From contig CM070563.1 of the NCBI GenBank assembly GCA_036346405.1, positions 558,001 to 622,000 of the forward strand: a stretch of DNA of 64,000 bases, given 5' to 3'. Source of the DNA: Phyllostachys edulis. Taxonomy: Eukaryota; Streptophyta; Magnoliopsida; Poales; Poaceae. The position numbers and the translations under genes were made by a program. Positions 9,987-20,395 of the stretch are shown piece by piece. Below the pieces are notes generated by a model, which did not search any database, was not told the origin of the DNA, and saw only the letters and a program-made list of their open reading frames with translations. The stretch's first letter is position 1, and each line of letters begins with the position of its first letter.

Positions 9987-12072
9987 CCCTTATTTTGACA
10001 GGCTTTCCAACTAAGTGGATTAACTGCATAATGCATGTGGTTAGTGGGGGTAGAGTATGTGTTAAGGTAAATGATGAAATAGGTCCTTATTTTAGAACTT
10101 TTAAAGGTCTTAGGCAGGGTGATCCTTTGTCACCGCTGCTGTTTGATCTTGTAGCTAATGTTCTAGCCCTTCTCATTAACAAAGCTCAAGATTTGGGGTT
10201 AATTAAAAGTCTAAATTCTCACTTATCACATGAAGGGATTGCTATTTTGCAGTATACAGATGACACTATATTCCTGATTCAGGATGATGAAGAGAGTGCC
10301 AAAAATTTGAAATTTATCCTTTGTTTGTTTGAGCATTTATCAAGTCTGAAAATAAACTTTCATAAAAGTAAGGTTTACTACATTGGATCAGCAGGTGATA
10401 AATAGGAAATTTATGAGGAAATTCTCACATGCAAGGGGGATTACCTCTTAAATATTTGGGGATTCCCGTGGATAGGAAAAAGGTGAGAAATCTGGATTGG
10501 AAATCTGTTGAGGATAAGTTTGAACATAAGTTGAGTGGTTGGCAATGAAAATTGCTAACTTTAGGCCGGGAGGTTGGTGCTTGTTAACTCTTCTTTAAGT
10601 AGTTTGCATTTGTACATGATGTCCTTTGACAAATTACCTGTGGGTGTTAGGAAAAAGATGAACTGTTTCAGATCAAGATTGCTTTGGAATTCTGATGTTG
10701 GCAATAAAAAAAAATACCATTTGGTTAGTTGGCTAGTGGTGTGTTTGCCTAAGTCCCAAGGGGGTTTAGGAGTTCTTGATCTGAAAACCATGAATTTAGC
10801 TCTTTTAGGCAAGTGGTTGTGGAGGTTAGAAGATGGAGAAGGTCATTAGCAAGATATCATTAGGAAAAAGTACTCGAGCAAGAATACCCTAACACAAGCT
10901 AAAGCTAAGGTTGGAGATTCTTACTTTTGGAAAGGCTTAATGGAGGTGAAGGATGTCTTCTTTTCTTGTTGCAAAAGGAAGTTGGGGATAGTACTAAACT
11001 AGGTTTTGAGAAGACATATCTATAGATGATGTTCTTTTTGCTGTGAAATATGTTCGACTTTATGTTCTTGTGATTTACAAACAAGTCACAGTAGCAGTGT
11101 TCGAAAAAAGGGTTGATTCTATAAAGTTTAGAAGGACTCTTCTGGGGGAAGTTTAGTCTTGTGGATCCAATTATTAAGAGAGTGCGGTAGTGTAAAGTTG
11201 GGTAATGATTGACAAATTAGTGTGGATGTTGTCACCTTCTTTCTTCTTCTTCTGTGAAGTCTTTTTACAATGCGTTAAGAAATCAACATTTTGCTTTCCC
11301 TTATCACTTCATTTGGTGGGGGTGGGGGGGTTTAAATTGCCTCTGAGGGTTAAGATTTTCTTGTGGTTAGTTCTTAAACAACATATACTAACTAAAGACA
11401 ATCTAATTCATAGAGGATGGCTAGAGAAAAAATCTTGTGTCTTTTGTAGAATGGATGAGAGTATCAATAATTTATTTTTGGGTTGTCCTATGTTGAGATT
11501 CATTTGGAATGTTGTGGGTGTACATTTGTCTTGCCTTGTCCTCCAGCAAATGTCCACCAGATGATGACCAATTGGGTTGAAAGTTTTGATAGGAAGACAA
11601 GAAGGCTGGTAATAGTTGACATAGCTGCTATTGTTTGGAGCATTTGGAGAGTGCGAAATTCAGCTTGCCTTCAACAGAAATGGCCTTCAGAACCGGTGTC
11701 AGTGATTTCCGATGTTTGCCATTGGATTGACCTTTGGGCAAAAATGTAGAAGGAGGCAGAGCAGGAACTGTAGGTCAGGGGCGCTAGAGTGCTGGGTCAA
11801 GTGGCGATGGAGGTTTTTGGAGCAAGAAGAAGATGGATGCCGTGGATCAAGAAGCTGAAGGATGGGAAGGATCATGGTGGTAGTTAGTTTGGTTGCTCTC
11901 GGCTATCTCTTTTCGGGTTTGCTAGCAGTTGATTGGTAGGTTGTAATCGCAGTATCCGAACCTCGCTTTGATGTTTTGGCTGTAACTGTTGGTTGCTTCA
12001 TTTCTGTTTTCTAGGTTGTTAAGTGAACTTCTGCAATTTGGTTTCTATTAATAAAAACAGGGGAGACCTTTT
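9987..12072 (+). mobile_element. L1-type LINE, 5'-truncated, in the MULE right TIR
   Basis: The plus strand holds part of an L1-like reverse transcriptase: GLRQGDPLSPLLFDL at about 10108 and QYTDDTIFLI at about 10251, where most plant L1 copies have Y-A-D-D. A zinc-binding zf-RVT region follows (VKIFLWLVLKQHI, then SCVFCRMDE near 11430-11460). Stops and shifts break the frame after 10405. The element ends in an A-run at 12074-12082. The bracketing sequences ATAAAAAAAATCAAA (9971-9985) and ATAAAAAAAACAAAC (12073-12087) look like a target-site duplication. 5' truncation is the usual outcome of target-primed insertion. Confidence 0.85.
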
Positions 12073-12170
12073 ATAAAAAAAACAAACTAAGGGAGGGGTA
12101 AAATACCAATTGCATCAGGAATAAAAGTAAAATCCCAAAACGCGCATAAGAGAGAAGTGTAAGTAATCAA

Positions 12171-12330
12171 TACTCTCTGGCGATAACACATTGTATTTGG
12201 CACTCCACTTTCAGGCCACTCCACTCCTTTCCTTATTTGATTGCGGTCTACCCTACTCCCAGGCCTAGGGTAATCATGACACCTCCTACGAGGCAACGAT
12301 ATGATAGAAAAAGGGTTAGGATTATAAAAG
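12171..12330 (+). promoter_or_regulatory. Proximal ITPK promoter, detached by the Copia insertion
   Basis: This 160-base remnant lies between the right end of the MULE-like element and the Copia element. Its last bases contain TATAAAA (12323-12329). Joining it across the Copia at the AAAAG duplication would put that TATA-like sequence about 105 bases before the ITPK start codon, which is a normal spacing. It is now about 6.6 kb away. Promoter function is inferred from motif and position only. Confidence 0.55.
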
Positions 12331-12590
12331 TATTGAGGAACGATCGCTGGCAAGTCCAGTCCAAGCAATTACCATGTAGACAAACTTAGAATCGTAAGAA
12401 CGATGCAAGAATACAAGAACAGAATAGTAGATTGAACACAGATATATGAGGGGACTTTTGGCTTCTCTTTATTTCTCTTCTGTAAACTGTAGTACAATGG
12501 TTGGGGTCCCCCCTTTATATAGGCTACTGGATGGATGAGGAGCCCATCGTGGGCCAAGCCTGCAAGGTCTGGGCCCAGGGTTTTCAAACA
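12331..12590 (-). repeat. Copia 3' LTR
   Basis: It shares with the right-hand LTR the words GTAGACAAACTTAGAATCGT, AAGAACGATGCAAGAA, TAGTAGATTGAACA and CTACTGGATG. On the plus strand it begins TATTGAGG, where the partner LTR has TGTTGAGG, and ends in CA. On the minus strand a TATATAAAG word near 12512-12520 is the probable LTR promoter. Confidence 0.9.
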
Positions 12591-12782
12591 CTCCTCCTTG
12601 GGCACTCATCCGTCATATTCATGTCTCGTCAAAACTCCATAAAATCCTAGTGGGAAAATTTTGGAGAAAGAGTATATGAAACACGTTCTACTGTGCTGCA
12701 TGAATTGCTTCATCAAAAACCTTAGCCGAGAAACTTCAGAAAAAAGAGTACAATCCACCTAATTTCATTTAATCTCCAGGAT

Positions 12783-15700
12783 TTATTTTTTGGGTACTTG
12801 ATTTTCATGATTAAGTTTCAATAATGAGTTCGTGAAGATTCCCCCTGGATTCTGCACTTCTCTAAGTCTCATCATTCCAATTCCACATATGCATCTTTCA
12901 AAGCTAGACGTTGAAAGTGACTTAGTGAATAAATTTACAAGTTTTTCACATGACTTAGTATGTAGTACTTTAATTTCGTCCATCTTTTGCAATTCATGAG
13001 CATAGAAAAACTTGAGGTTGATATGCTTTGTGAGAGGACTCTTCGCATAACCCATCTGCACTTGTGCAGCACAAGATGTATTATATTCATAGATAATAGT
13101 GGGGGTTTGCGCGGTATTCAATCCACACGACTACTGGATGTGGTGAATCATCTGCCGAAGCCAAGAACATTCTCGCGAGGCCTTGTACAGCGTTTTGATT
13201 TTCGAGTGGTTCGTCGAAATTGATACAAGACTTTGCTTAGACGATTTCCATGAAATTTGTAGTTCTACCACATAGGAATACATAGCCTGTTTGTGACTTA
13301 ACTGTATGCGGATCTAACAGGTACCCGATATCTTCATAGCCAATCATAGTTAGGTTTTGGTTCTTTCTATAGAATAGACTAAGGTCCTTGCTTCCTTGGA
13401 GGTATTGGATGATATCCTATATCCGCTGCCAATGCCTTTTGGTAGGTTCTGCACTATACGTTGCCAGTAGGTTCACGGTAAATGCAATGTCCGGTCTAGT
13501 ACAGTTTGCTAAATACATGAGTGCTCCTACTGCACTCAAGTACAAGAATTTTGGATCCAGGATTTCCACGCCCTCTTCTTTAGGTCTGTACGGATCATTG
13601 TCTTGCTGCAAGGATCTCCCGACCATCGGCACTTTCGAAGAGTATGCCTTTTCAAAACCGAACATTTCTAACATCTTCTGAGTATAGGTTGACTAATGCA
13701 CTGATATCCCTTTAGGGGCATACTCAAGCTGCAAGCCTAGACAATATTTGGTTTGACCTAAATCTTTTATTTCGAACTCCGACTCCAAGTAAGAGCTTGC
13801 TTTCTTAATACCTTCCAAGGTTTCAATGATATTCAGATCATATACATACATTGAGATTATACAAAATTCATCCTGAGATCATCGTATAAATACACAGGGA
13901 CAATTCTTATTGTTCGTGTAACCTTTCTTGCATAGAAATTCGCTTAAGCGATTATACCACATTCTGCTTGATTGGTTCAGTTCATACAGTGACTTTCTAA
14001 GTTGCACACTATATATATTTCTATGTGCTCTGTCTTAAGGATACCTTCAGGTACTTGCATATAAATGTCCGAATCCAAGTTTCTATGAAGGTATGCAGTT
14101 ACCACATCCATCAATTTTATTTCTAAATTCAAGTTTACTGTCATTGAGATTAAATATCTAAAAGTAGTTCTGCCCTTGACCAGGGAATAGGTTTCTTCGT
14201 AATCGACTCCCGGTCGTTGAGTGAAATCTTGTGCAACAAGCCTTGCTTTATGTCCTACAACTTCATTATTTTCGTTTCTCTATTGAACAAATACCCACTT
14301 ATACCCTACGGGGTGCACATGGGGAGGCATGTGGCTTGCAGACCCAGATACCTCTCTTTTATTCAGAGATAATAATTCTACTTCTATTGCCTTCTTCCAA
14401 TCTTCTCAATCTGATCTTTCTTACATTCAGCGGGCGATGCAGGCTCTGGATCAAGGTCGATGATTGTGTCAATTTTTTTTTGCAAAATAAATGTTGATAT
14501 TGGCTGTTGTTATATTCATAGATTCTCCCGTGGTCACATAATTTATAGCTATTTCTTCATAGGACGATTCTTCTAATGCTTCTACTCGCTCACCGCTGCT
14601 TCCAATTGTGGGGGCAAGTCCCTTTAGTTTTTCAGCTCCAATGTGTGTGCACACATCCATGCTGATGTCTCTCTCCGTGGGGATGTTCAAATCCGGTATG
14701 TCTTTTACTGAAAGTTCTATACTGGTGCCAGGTCTCAACTGGCTCCCCTTCTGGTTTTAGGGAACTTTAGTGATCGGCTGTGTCAAGTTCTTCTTATTCT
14801 TTTTCACCAGGCGTCCTCGGCTAATTGGGATTCGAGGGGCTGGAGTTCCGTCCTTTTATTCTGAGGCCTCTAGACGGGATTAGGGATACCTTCAATTTTC
14901 TTTGGTATTTCAACCCTCTCCGGTGCATTGCGTGCAGACACATGCGACTTGGTCACGCTCTTCAAATCACTAAAGTGGTTAGGCAGTTGATTCGCTAATG
15001 CTTATAAATCAATTATCTTCTGGACTTCAATTATCTTCTGGACTTCTCTTGTCTTCTGGACTTCAATTGTCTTCTAGACTTCAATTATCTTCTGGACTTA
15101 TCTATTTTCTTCACTAGTGTGCGGGTCATGTGCATGGATTCCCGTGGCTTGTCACGTTATTTCCTAACATTTTTCATCAAGGGGTTGATTTCCTCCCTGT
15201 AATGACAGGAAACTATAATTATCTAATATGCTATCAGCGAAGCGGACGATATGCAAATTTCCAGCCATAGGGGTCCAAATACCTAATTATGGATGTTATC
15301 TTATAACCAACGTATGTCCCAGACTTTCGGAGAGGGCTCATTGCAATTTGTTGTGGTGGTGGTATAGGTACATAAACCTTGCAACCAAATCTGCGAAGAT
15401 AAGAAATTTTCGGTGCTAACCCTTGCGCTAGTTGCATAGGTGAATAGATGTTATATGCCGGTGGTCTAAAATTGATGAGAGTTGTTGTGTGTAGGACTGT
15501 GTGTCTCTAACATGTAGTTGATAAATTACAATTCTGCAAAATCTGTTAGTCCATTCTGGGTGTGGACATGCGGTACAGAATGCTCAACTTTAATTCCTAT
15601 TTCCATGCAATAATCATCAAATGCATTCGAAGTAAATTCTTCGGCGTTGTCCATTGTGATGGACTTCACATGATGATCTGAAAAATTATTTTTCAATTTT

Positions 15701-17420
15701 AATTATCTACGAGATTAGCTTTGCAAAAGCATAGTTTCTCGTACACAATAAACATACGTGCGACCATTTCGGGAAAGCATCGATGAGCACCATAAAATAC
15801 CTAAATGGCCCTAACAGGGGCTGTATAGGAATGCAAAAGTCTCCCTAGATACGGTACAGGAATGTAGGGACTTCATCCTTCGCTTTCAAAGCAGAAGGTC
15901 TAGTAATTAATTTCCCAGTGGCACATGCGGGGCACACAAAATCTCCCTGATTCAAGAAATTCTTTAGATTGATATTATGTCCCTGTGAATTGTTAATTAT
16001 ATTTTTCATCATCCTAAGACCTAGGTGACATAATCTATTATGCTAGAGATAGAAAAGTTCAGAGCTTTTAAATACGATTTTCAGGGCAGTATAAGCTGCA
16101 GGTGCCTTAATATTAGTGTAGTATAGCCCAGTTTCATATGAAGAAAGTTGTTCTAATACCCTTTTGCACTTTCTTCACGCTATGCAATGAGCATGTATTC
16201 CTTACCATACTCTTCTTCAGTCTCTACGTAGAAACTGTTACCATCGGGAGTATAATTGTGGCCTTTCTTGAGCCCTATTATACAAGCATCGCTGCTCGCG
16301 ATTGTCATAAGACTACTAGCATTCTTGCTGATCGACTGAAAGAATTTCGTCTCTATCAAGATGGTATTCATTGTGCTGCTATCCCGCTAAGCACACTTCC
16401 TCCATAGGGCGCCACAAGCTTTCTAATATAATGTACTTTAGTAATATGCAGCAGAAAGCAAGCAACACATAAATAAAATACTTCAGATATTAGAACATAA
16501 TTTGCTATTATAAATACAGGAAAATAAGTCTTGCAGGACTCATCATAAGAATTTAATGTTTTGCTCTCCTAGAGCTTACAACCATTATTCAAAGAATAAA
16601 ATAATTCAATGTTCTACTTCAATTACAAACTGCAAATTACTATAAAAGATCCAAGTGCAATACGTGCACTAGATCAAATCAGTGAAGTATTCAAAAAATT
16701 TCTGCATCAATCTGCTCCATGGCGATCTTCTCCTCTTAGGTAAATACGGTGCGGCCGCTGCGATGTCCAAAGGAGGAATGATGGGGGTTGCTATTGGGCT
16801 GTCCACATCCATGAGTGCAACTAATGGATGTGGATCCTCCGTGCCTACAATGGTGAGGTGTGCCTCATGTTGTCCTCTACCTTTCTTCTTAGACTGGAAA
16901 GTATCAATAACGTGTGACCCACGACCTTACCCTTCTTGCCCCTCTCCTTTGTGAGAGGCTTCCTCACCTTGTAGCTGCTAGCATTGGTTTTATGACCAAT
17001 ATTGCTACTAGGCAGCTGTGAGATGTAGTTTTTCCTTAGAATATCATCTTGAGCTTCCACAACTTGCATGATGTCAATCAATTCGACATACTTCTTGTAG
17101 CCGTCTTAACAATAGTTGCATGCGGATTGCACCGCATTTGGGTTAAAGGTAGAGAGAGTCTTCTCAATGTTCTACTCATCCGTGGTTACCTTACCACAGA
17201 ATTGAAAACTGGTACAAATTCTGGCCATGCTGGGTCAGTTCTTCAAACTCCTAGTTCGTGATGCCAGTCATCTTCATATTCATACAAAGAGTTCGTAAGA
17301 TTACTGCTGGTAATTTGCATAAAATAGTTGTAAAATTCTCATAATGCTCTTTGAACTCCCGGTTCGTGACCTTGTATTTTTCTATACATTTTCATGATTT
17401 ACTGCTATTTTCAGTGATTA
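12783..17420 (-). pseudogene. Copia gag-pol remnants
   Basis: On the minus strand, 12783-13121 encodes the C-terminal RNase H part (LTKHINLKFFYAHELQ, then LFTKSL). 13417-13674 is the end of the reverse transcriptase (YLSAVGALMYLANCTRPDIA). 15234-15437 is an integrase-region piece (FGCKVYVPIPP). 16845-17081 lies in the gag part. Numerous stops and shifts separate them, and no catalytic reverse transcriptase block is readable in one frame. The reading order confirms the leftward orientation set by the LTRs. Confidence 0.8.
15013..15105 (+). repeat. About 18-base minisatellite in the Copia
   Basis: The word TCTTCTGGACTTCAATTA recurs about five times with small changes (CTCTTG, CAATTG, CTAGAC). 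It lies between the integrase and reverse transcriptase remnants and explains an otherwise odd low-complexity patch. Confidence 0.75.
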
Positions 17421-17819
17421 AAACCAATATAAACAATCACAGATAATCAAAACAATAAATACAATATAGAAATTATATAGAAATAATAATAACAAAGTTA
17501 AAATATTCAAAAATTGAATTCTCGAGGTCCTTTTCTACTGGAATATAAATTTTTGACGAATTCTGTAATTTTCAGGGGCTAAACCGCTAAATTTCAATTC
17601 TGAGAAAATTTCATGCGATTTTTTAATTTCTAAGGGGTTATTCTACAAGAATTTCTTTCTCAGAATATTTTCTCGCAATTTTCAGAACTTCGAGGGTTTA
17701 TTTGCAAATTTTTGGGATTTTCATTTTTCTCTCCCCTTTTTTTAATATGAAATTCTTTTGGCCAGGTCTTTCTTTCTAGCTGGGCCACCCCTTTTTCGGC
17801 CCATTTATTGAGCCATGTC

Positions 17820-18430
17820 CTCACAGCCCATCTCGGCCCATGCGATCGGATCAAAAAGGGTGGGGGATTTTAGGGTTTCCCAACCCTGTTTCTCGAGCCG
17901 AAAGACGAGAGGTGGCGAATGATCGGCATGCATCTGTGACGAGTACGCCACGAGTGGCGGCGATATCATGGGCACAGCCGGATGTGGCGATTTCGGCGCC
18001 ACCGGCGGGTCGGGCGCGACGGTGGCTCGGCCGTGTGGGGGGCGGCCATGCGGTCGCCATGCGGCCGTGGCACGCAGCTTTAGGTTGGTGGCGAGGCTCG
18101 GCCATCGCGCAGATCGGCAAGACGTCGCGCGGGCGCGGCATGGCGCGCGGCGCCATGCAAGGCAATGAAGGCGGGGAAGGCACACCAATGCGCCAATACA
18201 CGCGTGCTAGTGGTCATGCTACAGGCAAATATCGACGACGCGGCCACGCGGTAAAGCGGCGGCGCTACTCGAGCGACGCTAGCAGTCGACACGATGGAGA
18301 CGGCCGCGGTCGTGCGACGGCTTGGCAGCTCAACGGCAGTGCAAGGCCATTGGTGCGCTCCAAATCGGTGGCAGCGCATCTGCACGCTGATGCGCACGCT
18401 ACGACCCGCGCGCGCCAACGACGTATAATT
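17820..18430. other. GC-rich block in the Copia leader
   Basis: Between the AT-rich gag remnant and the primer-binding region lies about 600 bases of very GC-rich DNA, open in several frames on both strands (for example 17840-18448 plus and 18080-18418 minus). No domain was recognised. It may be a family-specific untranslated leader or host DNA picked up by the element. The many overlapping open frames follow from base composition and are not taken as genes. Confidence 0.4.
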
Positions 18431-18585
18431 CGGCTTTGTAAGAACTAATTTAGAAAGCCAAATTTCCAGAATTGAAAGCGATCTAGAAAAATGATTCGAT
18501 CTACGAGCGTCGTACTACGACGGTTATCTCTCGATCCGAGTAGAGTAGGTCTAGAGGTAGACCGAAGTCGATCGTGCTGATAACG

Positions 18586-18837
18586 TGTTGAGGAACCGTC
18601 GCTGACGAGTTTAGTTCGAGCGATTACCTCGTAGACAAACTTAGAATCGTAAGAACGATGCAAGAACACAATAACAAAATAGTAGATTGAACATAGAGCT
18701 ATAAGGAGACTTTTAGCTTCTTTTTATTGCTCTTCTATAAACGATAATAAAATAGTTAATTTTCTTCTTTATATAGACTACTGGATGAATGATGATGAGC
18801 CCAAACCTGCAAGGTCTAGGCCGAGCGTTTCGTAACA
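18586..18837 (-). repeat. Copia 5' LTR
   Basis: It starts TGTTGAGGAACC and ends in CA directly before the AAAAG target duplication. On the minus strand a TATATAAAG word lies near 18766-18774. Transcription from it would run away from ITPK. Confidence 0.9.
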
Positions 18838-18842
18838 AAAAG

Positions 18843-18939
18843 AAGGACATGGCATCACATTCACATCCCTCTCCCACCTTTATCCATCTAAATCGATTTC
18901 CTCTTCTCTTCCATCGATTCCCGAATCCCGACCCACCCA
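18843..18939 (+). promoter_or_regulatory. ITPK 5' leader
   Basis: This is the C/T-rich 97-base stretch between the Copia target duplication and the ITPK ATG. It is the only native upstream sequence still joined to the gene. It contains no TATA box, because the TATA-like sequence stayed on the far side of the Copia. Confidence 0.5.
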
Positions 18940-19953
18940 ATGGCCGCCGAGCCCTCCTCCGGCGACCGCCGCCGCTACCTCATCGGCTACGCGCTCGCGC
19001 CCAAGAAGCAGCAGAGCTTCATCCAGCCCTCGCTCCTCTCGCGCGCGGCCGCCTGCGGCATGGACCTCGTCCCCGTCGACGCCTCGCGGCCCCTCGCTGA
19101 GCAGGGCCCCTTTGACCTCCTCATCCACAAGCTCTACGGCGACGGCTGGCGCGCCGAGCTCGAGGCCTACTCCGCGCGCCACCCCTCCGTCCCCGTCGTC
19201 GACCCGCCCGACGCCATCGACCGCCTCCACAACCGCATCTCCATGCTCCAGGTCGTCTCCGAGCTCGACGTCCCGCTCGCCGGCGACCACACCTTCGGCA
19301 TCCCCAGCCAGGTCGTCGTATACGACGCCGCCGCACTCGCGGACTCGGGCCTCCTCGCTGCCCTCCGCTTCCCCCTCATCGCCAAGCCACTCGTCGCCGA
19401 CGGCACCGCCAAGTCACACAAGATGTCCCTCGTCTACCACCGCGAAGGCCTCCACAAGCTCCGCCCGCCGCTCGTCCTACAGGAGTTCGTCAACCACGGC
19501 GGTGTCATCTTCAAGGTCTACGTCGTCGGCGGCCACGTCACCTGCGTCAAGCGCCGCAGCCTCCCGGACGTGTCCAAGGAGATCCTCGAGGACACCTCCG
19601 CCGAGGGTTCTGTCTCCTTCTCCCAGGTCTCCAACCTCCCCACCGAGCGCACGGCCGAGGAGTACTACGAGGCCATGCGCCTCGAGGACGCCGTCATGCC
19701 GCCCGCCAGCTTCGTCAACGAGATTGCAGGGGGGCTCCGCCGCGCGCTGGGCCTCCAGCTCTTCAACTTCGACATGATCCGGGACCTCCGCGCCGGCGAC
19801 CGGTACCTCGTCATTGACATCAACTACTTCCCTGGTTACGCCAAGATGCCGGGATACGAGACTGTCCTCACAGATTTCTTCTGGGAGATGGTTCGTAAGG
19901 ACGACGTAGCCCACAAGGAGGATGAGGGGAGCAATCATGCCGTCGTGAAATGA
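18940..19953 (+). CDS. ITPK: Inositol-tetrakisphosphate 1-kinase (ITPK), intact single exon
   Basis: The 337-residue enzyme phosphorylates inositol tris- and tetrakisphosphates in the cytosol on the route to phytate and inositol pyrophosphates. The N-terminal lobe has RYLIGYALAPKKQQSFIQPS (12-31), typical of plant ITPKs, and DAIDRLHNRISML (91-103). The ATP-grasp fold shows IAKPLVADGTAKSHKM (147-162), QEFVNHGGVIFKVYVVG (181-197) and the metal-binding IDINYFPGY (292-300). Length and motifs match the grass lpa2-type enzyme. The first ATG (18940) is used because homology begins a few residues later and an upstream start is absent. The gene has no intron and is very GC-rich in third positions. Its promoter is split by a Copia and its 3' region by a hAT element, so expression may be altered although the protein is intact. 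Confidence 0.96.
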   Translation: MAAEPSSGDRRRYLIGYALAPKKQQSFIQPSLLSRAAACGMDLVPVDASRPLAEQGPFDLLIHKLYGDGWRAELEAYSARHPSVPVVDPPDAIDRLHNRISMLQVVSELDVPLAGDHTFGIPSQVVVYDAAALADSGLLAALRFPLIAKPLVADGTAKSHKMSLVYHREGLHKLRPPLVLQEFVNHGGVIFKVYVVGGHVTCVKRRSLPDVSKEILEDTSAEGSVSFSQVSNLPTERTAEEYYEAMRLEDAVMPPASFVNEIAGGLRRALGLQLFNFDMIRDLRAGDRYLVIDINYFPGYAKMPGYETVLTDFFWEMVRKDDVAHKEDEGSNHAVVK

Positions 19954-20306
19954 GATGGATTTGGGACAGCATAGCTGCAATTCTTGGATGTCTGGGGAAT
20001 GCGAGGTGGCAGGCTGGTTGCACAAATTGAGGGGAATAACGAGCAACCAATTAGGACGGGGACAAACGGATTCCCGAGGGTTTCAACAGGCGGAACGCCG
20101 AAGACCCTGCAGTGTAAATCCTTTCTCCTGGCTCCTTTCATACCGTTGTTTAGCTATCTTTCCGTTCTTACTAATTTGCTTCATCTAGTTTGGTTAGAAC
20201 AAAAAAAGAGAGAATAAAAGCAAACTTCTAGAGAAAATTTTCTCTCAATGCGCAAACCTTTTGTTCTTGAGTACCGGATGAATGGCAATCCCATATCATA
20301 TTTCGC
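19954..20306 (+). other. ITPK 3' untranslated region, proximal part
   Basis: The sequence after the TGA has no supported gene. It probably continues beyond the hAT element at 24913, since the TATTTCGC duplication marks one original site and a polyadenylation-like AATAAA lies at 24978-24983. AATAAAAG near 20212-20219 could serve as an earlier signal. Confidence 0.45.
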
Positions 20307-20395
20307 CAGTGGCGGAGCGTGTGGCAAAAACAAGAGGGGGCCAATTGCAACTTGGTGTAGCCTTGTTCAAGTTAGAACTTAGAAGCTTCTAGCCA

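Larger units (their letters stand above)
8450..12170. mobile_element. MULE-like element with about 190-base TIRs, split by a LINE
   Basis: The left arm 8450-8640 matches the reverse complement of two right-side pieces, 12083-12170 (outer) and 9885-9986 (inner). Shared words include TTGATTA at the tip, CGTTTTGG, TTCCTGATGCA and TGAAATGACCATGTTGCCC. The right arm is interrupted by a LINE (9987-12072). Without the LINE the element is about 1.6 kb. Long TIRs and a GC-rich gene-like interior fit a Pack-MULE. No 9-base target duplication was found (CACGCGGAA on the left, TACTCTCTG on the right), so the exact ends or the family are uncertain. The right end lies about 150 bases upstream of the ITPK TATA-like sequence. 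Confidence 0.7.
12331..18837 (-). mobile_element. Copia LTR retrotransposon, reverse orientation, decayed
   Basis: The element is 6507 bases long and transcribed leftward. LTRs lie at 12331-12590 (3' LTR) and 18586-18837 (5' LTR). The flanking duplication AAAAG at 12326-12330 and 18838-18842 is perfect. A purine-rich tract (minus strand CCCAAGGAGGAG, 12591-12602) adjoins the 3' LTR. Next to the 5' LTR (minus strand from 18584) is a sequence sharing TATCAG with the initiator-Met tRNA primer site. Internal order on the minus strand is GC-rich leader, gag remnant, integrase, reverse transcriptase, RNase H, the Copia order. All coding parts are broken. The visible divergence between the LTRs points to an old insertion. 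Confidence 0.93.

Noticed and set aside
17840..18448. A 202-codon frame in the Copia leader
   Set aside because: Several equally long frames overlap it on both strands, none with a domain. Base composition is the better explanation.
19112..19777. Long Ser/Pro/Thr frame and antisense frames over ITPK
   Set aside because: These are off-frame readings of the intact ITPK gene.
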